Below, piece after piece: positions 1 to 7,575 of a stretch of 37,412 bases of DNA. The stretch's first letter is position 1; every line of letters starts with the position of its first letter. The notes beneath the pieces were generated by a model. It saw nothing but the letters and a program-made list of their open reading frames with translations, was not told the DNA's origin and searched no databases. Origin of the DNA: Actinobacteria bacterium UBA2184 (GTDB lineage Bacteria > Actinomycetota > Coriobacteriia > Anaerosomatales > Anaerosomataceae); contig DCVQ01000033.1 of assembly GCA_002328745.1 (NCBI GenBank), positions 44,918 to 82,329 on the forward strand, read 5' to 3'. The translations under genes and the position numbers were made by a program.

Positions 1-971
1 GAGGTCGCCTTCTCGCGCCGGATGTGTTGCTCGCGGGTCGAGAACGTCAGCACGAACCCGGTCCGTCCGTCCGCGTCCACTGTGCGCCCGGCAACGCGTC
101 CCGGCATCTGCCTGATGTGTTCCTGACGGCACGCGAAGATGCCGAGTCCCGGCCCGCCGAACGACATGGGACTGCCGAGCGGCCGCCCCTCGGCCACCAC
201 GATGTCGGCGCCGCACGCGCCCGGCGCCTCGAGCACGCCGAGCAGGATCGGATTGGTCGCGACCACGAAGAGCGCTCCCGCGTCGTGCGCGGTCGAAGCG
301 AGCGCTCGAAGGTCCTCGATCGTCCCGAAGAACGACGGCGACGCCACGATCACCGCCGCCACGGAATCGTCGACGGCGTCCCGAAGAGCGCCGGGGTCGG
401 TCCGTCCGTCCGAGCGCGGGACCGTGACGACCTCCACCGCGCCCGCGGCCGCGTACGTGTCGAGCGTCGCGCGCCACTCGGGGTGCACGCCCTCGGAGAC
501 GACGACCCGTGCGCGCTTGGTGACGCGGGCCGCCATGAACGCGGCCTCCACGAACGCGGTGGCGCCGTCGTACATGGAGGCGTTCGCCACCTCCATGCCG
601 GTGAGCTGGCAGATCATCGACTGGTACTCGTACACCGCCTGTAGCGTGCCCTGGCTGACTTCCGGCTGATACGGCGTGTAGGCGGTGAAGAACGCCGGCT
701 TGCTCGCCACGGCGTCAACGATCGCGGGGATGTAGTGGTCGTAGCACCCTCCGCCGAGGAACGACACGACCCGCTCGGCAGAGTCGTCACGCCGCGCGAG
801 GCCCTCGAGCCGTGCGGCGAGGTCGACTTCGCTCATGCCCCCGGGCAGGGCAAGCGGATGCCCGAGGCGCGCGGCCTCGGGCACGTCCGCAAAGAGCTCG
901 TCCACCGTCGCGACCCCGCAGGCCGCGAGCATCTCCTCGCGGTCCTCACAGGTGACAGGTATGAAGCGCAT
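1..971 (-). CDS. gcvPA: Glycine dehydrogenase (decarboxylating) subunit 1, partial
   Basis: The N-terminal half of a two-subunit P-protein; the frame is open from the ATG at 971 through the window edge at base 1 (about 323 residues seen). The reading frame begins MRFIPVTCEDREEML and contains GGGCYDHYIPA, FFTAYTPYQPEVSQG and YEYQSMICQLTGMEVANAS, blocks typical of GcvPA. In the glycine cleavage system the P-protein decarboxylates glycine with pyridoxal phosphate and passes the aminomethyl group to lipoyl-GcvH. The PLP lysine lies in the other subunit (GcvPB), expected just beyond the window. It starts 3 nt after the gcvH stop, so the genes are very probably co-transcribed. Family assignment is firm; the missing C-terminus cannot be judged. 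Confidence 0.93.
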   Translation of the reverse strand, partial: MRFIPVTCEDREEMLAACGVATVDELFADVPEAARLGHPLALPGGMSEVDLAARLEGLARRDDSAERVVSFLGGGCYDHYIPAIVDAVASKPAFFTAYTPYQPEVSQGTLQAVYEYQSMICQLTGMEVANASMYDGATAFVEAAFMAARVTKRARVVVSEGVHPEWRATLDTYAAAGAVEVVTVPRSDGRTDPGALRDAVDDSVAAVIVASPSFFGTIEDLRALASTAHDAGALFVVATNPILLGVLEAPGACGADIVVAEGRPLGSPMSFGGPGLGIFACRQEHIRQMPGRVAGRTVDADGRTGFVLTFSTREQHIRREKAT

Positions 972-974
972 GCG

Positions 975-1358
975 TCAGGCTTCCTCGGTGAGGTACGCCT
1001 CGTAGTCTGCGGCGCTCATCAGCGCGTCGATCTCGGAGGGATCGGAGAGCTTGATCGTGATCATCCAGCCCTCTCCGTAGGGGTCCTCGTTCACCGTCTC
1101 GGGAGCGTCTTCAAGCGCCGAGTTGACGTCGAGGATCTCGCCCGAGACCGGACAGAACAGCTCGGAGACGGACTTGACCGACTCCACCTCGCCGAAGGTC
1201 TCGCCCGCGCCGATGGTGGCTCCCGCTGTCGGCAGGTCCACGTACACGACTTCGCCGAGCTGGTCCTGCGCGAAGTGCGAGATCCCTATCGTCGCCACGC
1301 CGCCCTCGACGCGCACCCACTCGTGCTCGCGGTCGTACTTGAGGTCGTTCGGGTACAT
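975..1358 (-). CDS. gcvH: Glycine cleavage system H protein
   Basis: A 127-residue lipoyl carrier protein that shuttles the aminomethyl intermediate between the P, T and L proteins. The lipoyl attachment site is visible as GEVESVKSVSELFCPVSGE, with the modified lysine at K62; the N-terminus (LKYDREHEWVRVEGG) is typical. Length matches the family (about 125-130). It lies 25 nt after gcvT and 3 nt before gcvPA, in the order T-H-PA. No dihydrolipoamide dehydrogenase or lipoate ligase is visible in the window. Confidence 0.97.
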   Translation of the reverse strand: MYPNDLKYDREHEWVRVEGGVATIGISHFAQDQLGEVVYVDLPTAGATIGAGETFGEVESVKSVSELFCPVSGEILDVNSALEDAPETVNEDPYGEGWMITIKLSDPSEIDALMSAADYEAYLTEEA

Positions 1359-1383
1359 GGGCCGTGCTCCTTCCGGTGCGGGC

Positions 1384-2496
1384 TCAGTCCTGCGAGGCGC
1401 TGAGCGACGTCTTCGTCACAAACGGTGGCCGAACCACGCTTGCGGGAACCACCTTGCGGCGGATGCCTATCGAGAGCGGCGTTTGGGGTGCCGCAAGCGC
1501 GCTGGGGACGTATGCGGTGGCGATGCCGTGACCGAGCGTCGGCGAGTACGTGCCGCTTGCCACCTTACCGACCTCGCCACCCTCGTGCAACACGGGGAAT
1601 CCGTGGCGTGGAACACCCTCCGCCACGCTCAGGCAGACGAGCGTGGAGGCGGGACCCTCCTCGCGGACACGGGCGATCGCGGCATCTCCGATGAACCCGG
1701 TCTTGTCCTTCGGGACGACCCACCCCAGGCGGGCGGAGATCGGATCGACGCCCCGGTCCATGTCGCTGCCGTACAGCGGATACGCCATCTCCAGTCTCAG
1801 GGTGTCGCGCGCGCCGAGTCCGCACGGCGTCACTTCCGGGAAGCTCAGCAGCAGGCGCCAGATCGCCACAGCGTGCGACGCATGGCACAGGACCTCGACG
1901 CCGTCCTCTCCGGTGTAGCCGGTGCGCGCGAGCATGACGGGGACGCCGTCGAGCGTGGCCTCGCCGATGTGGAACCGATCGGGAGGCCGGTAGCCTGCCG
2001 GCGCGAGCTCGGCCACGACGCCAAGCGCTTTGGGGCCCTGCAGGGCGATGAGCGCGGTGCGGTCCGACTCGTCGCTCGCCTCGACCCCGGCCGGGAGGTG
2101 CCCGGTGATCCAGTCCCAGTCGACCTCGCGATTGGCCGCGTTCGCGATGATGAGGTATTCGAGGTCGCCCGTGTGGTACACGATGAGGTCGTCGATGATG
2201 CCGCCGTCCTCGTCGCACATCACGGTGTACAGCGCCGCGCCGAGCTCGTCGATGCGATCCAGGTCGTTCGTGACGATGTGTTGGAGCGCGGCCTTGGCCT
2301 CGAGGCCCCAGAAGCGGAACTCGGCCATGTGGCAGACGTCGAAGACGCCCGCCGAGGTGCGCACCGCAGTGTGCTCGTCGATGATGCCCGTGTACTGCAC
2401 GGGCATCTCCCAGCCTGCGAAGTCGACCATACGGGCGCCGAGGGCGATGTGCTCCCCGGCAAGCGGCGTCCGCCGCAGCATCTCGGACACGTGCAT
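1384..2496 (-). CDS. gcvT: Aminomethyltransferase (glycine cleavage T protein)
   Basis: A 370-residue T protein that transfers the methylene group from aminomethyl-GcvH to tetrahydrofolate and releases ammonia. The sequence has the folate-binding fold signatures MVDFAGWEMPVQY near the N-terminus, FDVCHMAEF, ARTGYTGEDGVEV and LGARDTLRLEMAYPLYG. The frame is open further upstream, but the ATG at 2496 is chosen because it follows a GGGGAG ribosome-binding site and gives the family length; the longer reading would overlap the carboxypeptidase gene. It starts only 10 nt after that gene's stop codon, which suggests the gcv genes are transcribed from the promoter ahead of the carboxypeptidase. No glycine riboswitch fits in the gap. 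Confidence 0.96.
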   Translation of the reverse strand: MHVSEMLRRTPLAGEHIALGARMVDFAGWEMPVQYTGIIDEHTAVRTSAGVFDVCHMAEFRFWGLEAKAALQHIVTNDLDRIDELGAALYTVMCDEDGGIIDDLIVYHTGDLEYLIIANAANREVDWDWITGHLPAGVEASDESDRTALIALQGPKALGVVAELAPAGYRPPDRFHIGEATLDGVPVMLARTGYTGEDGVEVLCHASHAVAIWRLLLSFPEVTPCGLGARDTLRLEMAYPLYGSDMDRGVDPISARLGWVVPKDKTGFIGDAAIARVREEGPASTLVCLSVAEGVPRHGFPVLHEGGEVGKVASGTYSPTLGHGIATAYVPSALAAPQTPLSIGIRRKVVPASVVRPPFVTKTSLSASQD

Positions 2497-2506
2497 CAGC
2501 TCCCCG

Positions 2507-3754
2507 TCACATGAAGAAGGCCGGCTCGGCGATGAGCGTCCCGCCGAAGATCGACCGCCACAGTCGTACGAACCAGATCTCCCTCGCCTCGCGTTCGCCG
2601 GGCACCGGAACGGTGTCACCGGCGACGATGGGAACCTGGGCGAGCACGTCGTCACCCTGCACGATAGTGAGGGTACCCACTCGCTCACCGGCGAGAACGG
2701 GCGCGCTCACATCCGGGATGACGTCCACGTCGCTCGTCACGGGTCCCCAGACGTCGAAGACCGGCAGGGTGAGCGATTCGGCCACTTCCGCCCTGACGGT
2801 CACGTCGAGGTAGTCCGTCACCGGCAGAACGGCGACCGTTTCCTCCGCCGTCGAGACCTGCTGATAGCCATAGTGCTCGAAGCCCCAGTCCAGCAGGGCT
2901 TCGGCCTGCACGAACCGGTCCGCCTCGGACTTCGCGCCCAACACCACGGCCACCAGGCTAACGCCGCTCCGCGTCGCCGAGACGACCACGCAGTAGCCGG
3001 CGTCGTTCGTCCAACCGGTCTTGACACCTGTGGCTCCGCTGTACGAGGCGATCAGGTGGTTCGAGTTGGGGAAGAGTCTCGTCTTGCCGCTGTCGTAGAC
3101 GACCTGCACCTCCGGCATCGCCACGATCTCGGCGAACCTGGGGTCCGAGAGCGCGATCTGCGCCATCGTCGCGAGGTCGGCCGCGGAGGTGTGGTGACCG
3201 GGCGCGTCGAGCCCGTGAGGGTTCGCGAACGACGTGTGGCGCAACCCGAGTTCGCCTGCCTTCGCGTTCATCATGCCGACGAAGGTCTTCACGTCGCCCG
3301 CGACGTGTTCGGCGAGCGCCACTGCCGCGTCGTTCGCCGAACGCACGAGCATCGCCCGCAGAAGTTCTTCGACCGTCATGACCTCGCCCGTGACCAGATC
3401 GATGCCGGCCTCGCCCGTTCGTGCCGCCGTAGGCGTCACCGACACGTCGGCTCGAAGATCGGCCCGCTCGAGCACCACCAGCGCTGTCATGATCTTGGTG
3501 GCCGACGCCATCGCGCGCTCGTCGTCGGGATTCCGCTCCCACAGCCGGGTCCCGTCAGCAGTCCACAGGACGCCCGCGGGGATCGTGACCTCGGGAGATA
3601 TCTCCGCAAGCGCCGAGCCCTCCTGCACGCTGACGCCACCGACGAGATCGCCCGGGACGGCGAGCGCCACGGGGGCGGGCGAAGCCAGGAGCGACGCGCC
3701 GACCACCGTACACGCGACACGCGCCACCAGACGCGCGCGGGTGGACAGGGTCAC
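2507..3754 (-). CDS. D-alanyl-D-alanine carboxypeptidase (S11 family, PBP5/6-like)
   Basis: A 415-residue low-molecular-weight penicillin-binding protein that trims the terminal D-Ala from peptidoglycan stem peptides outside the membrane. All three serine-peptidase motifs are present: SATK with the nucleophile at S84 and K87, SAN at 139-141, and KTG at 245-247. An N-terminal signal peptide runs to about residue 32, and a PBP5-type C-terminal beta domain follows (about 290-380). The GTG at 3754 is preferred: AGAGGAG sits about 6 nt upstream and the signal peptide then starts at once; a start at 3811 would add a polar leader. It is the first gene ahead of gcvT, an unexpected pairing. Confidence in the family is high; the operon link is inferred from spacing. 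Confidence 0.94.
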   Translation of the reverse strand: MTLSTRARLVARVACTVVGASLLASPAPVALAVPGDLVGGVSVQEGSALAEISPEVTIPAGVLWTADGTRLWERNPDDERAMASATKIMTALVVLERADLRADVSVTPTAARTGEAGIDLVTGEVMTVEELLRAMLVRSANDAAVALAEHVAGDVKTFVGMMNAKAGELGLRHTSFANPHGLDAPGHHTSAADLATMAQIALSDPRFAEIVAMPEVQVVYDSGKTRLFPNSNHLIASYSGATGVKTGWTNDAGYCVVVSATRSGVSLVAVVLGAKSEADRFVQAEALLDWGFEHYGYQQVSTAEETVAVLPVTDYLDVTVRAEVAESLTLPVFDVWGPVTSDVDVIPDVSAPVLAGERVGTLTIVQGDDVLAQVPIVAGDTVPVPGEREAREIWFVRLWRSIFGGTLIAEPAFFM

Positions 3755-3791
3755 GCGAGCTCCTCTCGGACGGGGGATCGGATCGTCTTGG

Positions 3792-3821
3792 ATTGTACGG
3801 TTTCGTCGCACGGCGCGTCAC
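3792..3821 (-). promoter_or_regulatory. Candidate sigma-70-type promoter for the carboxypeptidase-gcv operon
   Basis: Reading the minus strand, GTGACG (bases 3821-3816) and TACAAT (3797-3792) are separated by 18 nt. The -10 is close to consensus and the -35 matches 4 of 6. The -35 overlaps the stop codon of the upstream ACT gene. The predicted transcript would begin near 3785, about 30 nt ahead of the GTG at 3754. Confidence 0.5.
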
Positions 3822-4252
3822 GCGCCTGTCGGGTACACCTCTGCGGCGGAAAGCGAGCGGATCCCCGCGGACTTGAGCGCCGCGATCGCGTGTGCGGCAT
3901 CATCGACGCGGAACACGTCTATCGCCGCCTTGCCCGACGGCTCCACGTAGCAGTAGGCGTACTCGACGTTGACGTTCGCGGCCTCGAGGATCTCGAGCAC
4001 GTCGGCGAGCCCGCCGGGACGATCGGGGATCTCCACGGCGATGACGTCGGCGACGCTCACCCCGAAGCCGGCCGCCTCAAGCGCGTCGTGCGCCGCCACC
4101 GGGCGGTCGCAGATGATGCGGACCACGCCGAACTCGGCGGTATCGGCCACCATCAGGGCCCGCATGTTCACGCCGGCATCGCCGAGCACCCTGGTGAGTC
4201 GCGCCAGTCGGCCGGGGCTGTTCTCCAGAAAGACGGTGAGTTGCTTGATCAC
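3818..4252 (-). CDS. Tandem ACT-domain protein
   Basis: A 144-residue protein made of two ACT domains (about 1-70 and 70-144); the first begins MIKQLTVFLENSPGRLARL and the second has VIAVEIPDRPGGLADVLEIL. ACT domains bind amino acids or related ligands and regulate partner enzymes. Proteins of this size commonly sit beside phenylacetate-CoA-ligase-like genes in anaerobes, and here the start overlaps that gene's stop by 4 nt, indicating translational coupling. The ligand is probably an aromatic or branched-chain amino acid or its oxo or aryl acid, but that is inference. It has no catalytic or DNA-binding domain, so it could sense pathway flux for the ligase. Confidence 0.88.
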   Translation of the reverse strand: MIKQLTVFLENSPGRLARLTRVLGDAGVNMRALMVADTAEFGVVRIICDRPVAAHDALEAAGFGVSVADVIAVEIPDRPGGLADVLEILEAANVNVEYAYCYVEPSGKAAIDVFRVDDAAHAIAALKSAGIRSLSAAEVYPTGA

Positions 4253-5556
4253 GACTCGGCACTCCCCTCGTTACGGAGATCCAGCACACGCTTCGCCTTG
4301 CCCTCGGAGCGCTGAATCGACTTCGGCTCGACGAGCTTGACGTCGAGGTTGACCGCAAGCGCGGACGCGATCTCGGATGCGACCCGGTTGCGCAGCCGCT
4401 CGAGGGTCTTGATCTCATCGAACGCGACGTCGGGACCGACCTCCACGTGCACCGCGACGTGATCCATGCTGCCGCGCTTCGAGAGCACCACCTGGTAGTG
4501 CGGCGCGACGCCCGGGATGCCAGTCAGCACCTGTTCGATCTGGCTCGGGAACACGTTCACACCGCGGATGATGAGCATGTCGTCCGTCCGGCCCGTGACC
4601 CGCTCCATGCGCCGGAACGTGCGGCCGCACGCGCACCGGCCCGGGATGATCCTCGAGATGTCGCGCGTGCGGTAGCGGACGACCGGGATGCCCTCCTTGG
4701 TGAGCGTCGTGAACACGACCTCGCCCTGCTCGCCGTCGGGCACGGGCCGAAGCGTGGCGGGGTCGACTATCTCGATGATGAAGTGGTCCTCGTTCACGTG
4801 GAGCCCGCACTGGCAGGAGCACTCGCTCGCCACTCCGGGACCGAGCACTTCGGAGAGACCGTAGATGTCGATGGCCTTAAGACCCAGCAGCTCCTCGATC
4901 TGGAGTCGCATGTTCTCGCTCCAGGGCTCCGCGCCGAAGACGCCCGCCTTGAGCGGCAGATCGTGCGGATCGATCCCCATCTCGAGCGCGGTCTCGCCCA
5001 TCAGCAGCGCGTAGCTCGGCGTGCAGGCGAGGACCGTCGTGCCGAAGTCCTTCATCACCTGGACCTGACGCTTGGTGTTGCCGCCCGAGATCGGGATGGT
5101 CGTGCAGCCCAGCCGCTCGGCACCGTAGTGCGCACCGAGGCCGCCGGTGAACAGTCCGTAGCCGTACGCAACCTGCACGACATCGTCGGCCGTGGCGCCC
5201 GCACACGCGAGCGTTCGCGCCATCATGTCCGACCAGCGCTCGATGTCGCCGCGGGTGTAGCCCACGACCGTGATCTGGCCGGTCGTCCCTGAGGACGAGT
5301 GCACGCGCACGATGTCATGCAGCGGCACCGCGAACATCCCGTACGGATACGCAGCCCGCAGGTCGTCCTTCACCGTGAACGGGAAGTCCGCGAGCTCGTC
5401 AAGTGATGCGACGGACGGAGAGAGTCCCGCCTCGTCGAACTTCGCGCGATACGTCGGGACGTTCGCATACACGCGCGCAAGCAGCGCGTTCAACCGCTCG
5501 AGTTGCAGCGCCTCGAGCCGTCCGCGTTCCATGCTCTCGATCTCCGGCTGGAACAC
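4249..5556 (-). CDS. paaK: Phenylacetate-CoA ligase family protein (aryl-acid:CoA ligase, AMP-forming)
   Basis: A 435-residue adenylate-forming enzyme expected to convert phenylacetate or a similar aryl acid to its CoA thioester using ATP. The nucleotide-binding motif SSSGTTG lies at 87-93; IDIYGLSEVLGPGVA is the acyl-substrate/A5 region; and DDMLIIRGVNVFPSQIEQVL is the C-terminal hinge typical of PaaK-type ligases. A cysteine-rich stretch (ECSCQCGLH) and the CACGRTFRR segment are common in anaerobic members. The GTG at 5556 is chosen because AGAGGGGG precedes it and the protein then begins FQPEIESM as in relatives. The gene overlaps its ACT partner by 4 nt and follows the VanW gene by 31 nt. 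An indolepyruvate oxidoreductase, the frequent partner, is not in the window. Confidence 0.9.
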   Translation of the reverse strand: MFQPEIESMERGRLEALQLERLNALLARVYANVPTYRAKFDEAGLSPSVASLDELADFPFTVKDDLRAAYPYGMFAVPLHDIVRVHSSSGTTGQITVVGYTRGDIERWSDMMARTLACAGATADDVVQVAYGYGLFTGGLGAHYGAERLGCTTIPISGGNTKRQVQVMKDFGTTVLACTPSYALLMGETALEMGIDPHDLPLKAGVFGAEPWSENMRLQIEELLGLKAIDIYGLSEVLGPGVASECSCQCGLHVNEDHFIIEIVDPATLRPVPDGEQGEVVFTTLTKEGIPVVRYRTRDISRIIPGRCACGRTFRRMERVTGRTDDMLIIRGVNVFPSQIEQVLTGIPGVAPHYQVVLSKRGSMDHVAVHVEVGPDVAFDEIKTLERLRNRVASEIASALAVNLDVKLVEPKSIQRSEGKAKRVLDLRNEGSAES

Positions 5557-5587
5557 ACTGCCCCCTCTCCCCACCCGCACGCGGGCG

Positions 5588-7441
5588 CTACGGCGTCGAC
5601 GTGGTCGGCTCGGCGGGCGGCGGCGCCGCCATGGTCCCGACCCGGACCACCTCTTCAGTCGGCCGGTACACGGACTTGAACGTGTCGGTCCTGATGACCG
5701 CCCCGTCTTTGGTGACCGTGCGCGTCACGACGATTGTACGCCCGCTGATGCCTCGCTCCTCGATGACCTTGCTCCCCAGCGGCAGGGTCGCATCGGGTAT
5801 CTCCCGCACCGGCGGATTCACGATGTTCGTCCACTGCCCCGTCGTGTACGTGACCTCGTAGCCCGGGTCGGTGCCGTAGAGCGAGATCGTGATCGATGAG
5901 TTCGTGTACGACACGGCCACGAGCACCCAGTTCGGCGTGTCGTTGGCGAACTTGAAGTCGGGGCCGCCCCACGAAACCGTGGCATCGCGCCCGGTCGGGT
6001 AGTGGCTGATGTACTGCGAGTGGTTCTTGCGTTCGACCACCGGCAGACCCGAAAAGAACACCGTGTTGAAGATGGTCGTCCCCACCTGGCAGATGCCGCC
6101 GCCCAGCTGCGGCACCAGCTTGCCCCCGACGATGGCGGGCGCCTCCTGGTAGCCCTTCGCCGCAGTGCGCTCCCCGATCGTCTCATTGAAGCTGAACGTC
6201 CCGCCGGGTGGGATGAGCGTGCCGTTCAGCGAATCCGCGAGCGTATGGATGTTGTTCACGCGCGGCTTGTTGGAGGACGCGTATTCCGTCGTGAAGGTCG
6301 CCAGCCGATCCACGATGCCCATGGCCTGGGCTTCTTCGGTCGTGATATCGGCGTCGACGCGGCGCATGGTGAGTTCCGCACGCCGCTCCCCACCGGGGGC
6401 GAGCACCCCCGTCAGGCGCGTCGCGAGGTCTTCGGCGTCGGCCACCAGGCCATCCTCGGCCGGAACGACCGACACCGCGCCCGAGGATACCGAGAAGGTC
6501 GCGTTCTTCGCAGGCTTGCCGACCTCCGCCACGAGCGGGAGCACGGCGGAGGAGACCTCCTCCGAGGCGATGTACGCCTCAAGGAGGGTGCCCGCGTCGG
6601 TCTCGACCGCACGGAACCCGATCCACTCGCCGATCGTCTCGGGAGCTATCTGCCACTCCTTCTCGCCGTAGTACAGCGTGAGCGGGCCGGAGACCATCGA
6701 GAGGGCCGTCTCGTAGGCGTCGTCGGCTGCCTCCGTCGGGATCGCCGGGGGCCATTCGGCGAGCTGCAGCGTGACGGTGCGCGTCCGGGACAGGAACGCC
6801 CGGGCGATCAGCTCGCCTGCGGTCGCGGCGTCCACGCCGATGCCGGTCGACGGCTCGCCGCGCGTGACCTTCACGCCCTCCACGGACACCGACGCATCCA
6901 CCGGAGGAGTGCCGACCGCCTCGTTGACGGCAGCGATGACTTCGGCCATATCCCGCGGGTCGTACTCCGGGACGATCTCAAGGTCCACACCGACGACGAT
7001 GGCCTTCGCCCGATCGGTGACCTGCTCGATGCCCCCTGAGCGGCCGACCGCGTACGCCTGATCCGCAAGCGAGGCGGCATCGGCGGAAAGACCGATCTGC
7101 TCCGCCCCTATCTCCCACGTCACGTCCTCGACGGAGAGCGTGACAGGTAGCGCCGAGACGGCGGCGATGTGCGTTCCGATCGCGGATATCGCTTCACCGA
7201 CGGACATGCCGCCGACGTCCAGGCCACCGACGGTCACACCGGGATGGATGCGCCCTGCCGAGATCGCGAGGTCGATACCCACGGCTGCGCCGGACACCAC
7301 AAGCAGCGCCACACCGGCCACCAGCGCGATGCGCGCGCCGCGCGGCATGCGGGCGAACCACGCCGGTCCGCGTGCTCGCTCAGGAGCGGGATGCGCGTGC
7401 AGCGAAGAGCGGGCTCCGGTAGTCTCGGGTGTCATCGTCAT
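5588..7441 (-). CDS. VanW-family envelope protein with peptidoglycan-binding-like repeats and G5 domain
   Basis: A 617-residue protein with one N-terminal transmembrane anchor (about 37-59) after a short cytoplasmic tail, so the bulk lies outside the membrane. Repeated beta-rich segments follow (HPGVTVGGLDVGGMSVGEA is the first, typical of YoaR-like proteins), then a VanW domain (about 395-515, with FSFNETIG and QLGGGICQVGTTIFN), then a G5-like module near the C-terminus with VTRTVTKDGAVIRT. VanW genes occur in some vancomycin-resistance clusters, but the family is widespread and its biochemical role is unclear; no vanHAX or VanRS genes are here. The start at 7441 (ATG, alternative 7435) directly precedes the anchor; GTG at 7486 is possible. 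It likely acts in cell-wall assembly. Confidence 0.87.
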   Translation of the reverse strand: MTMTPETTGARSSLHAHPAPERARGPAWFARMPRGARIALVAGVALLVVSGAAVGIDLAISAGRIHPGVTVGGLDVGGMSVGEAISAIGTHIAAVSALPVTLSVEDVTWEIGAEQIGLSADAASLADQAYAVGRSGGIEQVTDRAKAIVVGVDLEIVPEYDPRDMAEVIAAVNEAVGTPPVDASVSVEGVKVTRGEPSTGIGVDAATAGELIARAFLSRTRTVTLQLAEWPPAIPTEAADDAYETALSMVSGPLTLYYGEKEWQIAPETIGEWIGFRAVETDAGTLLEAYIASEEVSSAVLPLVAEVGKPAKNATFSVSSGAVSVVPAEDGLVADAEDLATRLTGVLAPGGERRAELTMRRVDADITTEEAQAMGIVDRLATFTTEYASSNKPRVNNIHTLADSLNGTLIPPGGTFSFNETIGERTAAKGYQEAPAIVGGKLVPQLGGGICQVGTTIFNTVFFSGLPVVERKNHSQYISHYPTGRDATVSWGGPDFKFANDTPNWVLVAVSYTNSSITISLYGTDPGYEVTYTTGQWTNIVNPPVREIPDATLPLGSKVIEERGISGRTIVVTRTVTKDGAVIRTDTFKSVYRPTEEVVRVGTMAAPPPAEPTTSTP

Positions 7442-7575
7442 CTCTCGGTCGCGTCCGTGGCGCCACAGCGCGGCGCCGTACGTCACCCACCAGCAAGTAG
7501 CACTCCAACCATGACCAGGGATGATACCGCAACGCGGCGGCCCGCGACGTGGTCCGTTGCCGGTGTGTCACCGCG

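Noticed and set aside
3755..3817. Possible glycine riboswitch ahead of the gcv genes
   Set aside because: The gap before the carboxypeptidase is only about 63 nt and that before gcvT 10 nt, too short for the aptamer, and no conserved core was seen.
5588..7441. Vancomycin resistance gene cluster
   Set aside because: Only a VanW-family protein is present; vanH, vanA/B, vanX and a two-component system are absent, and VanW/G5 proteins are common in susceptible bacteria.
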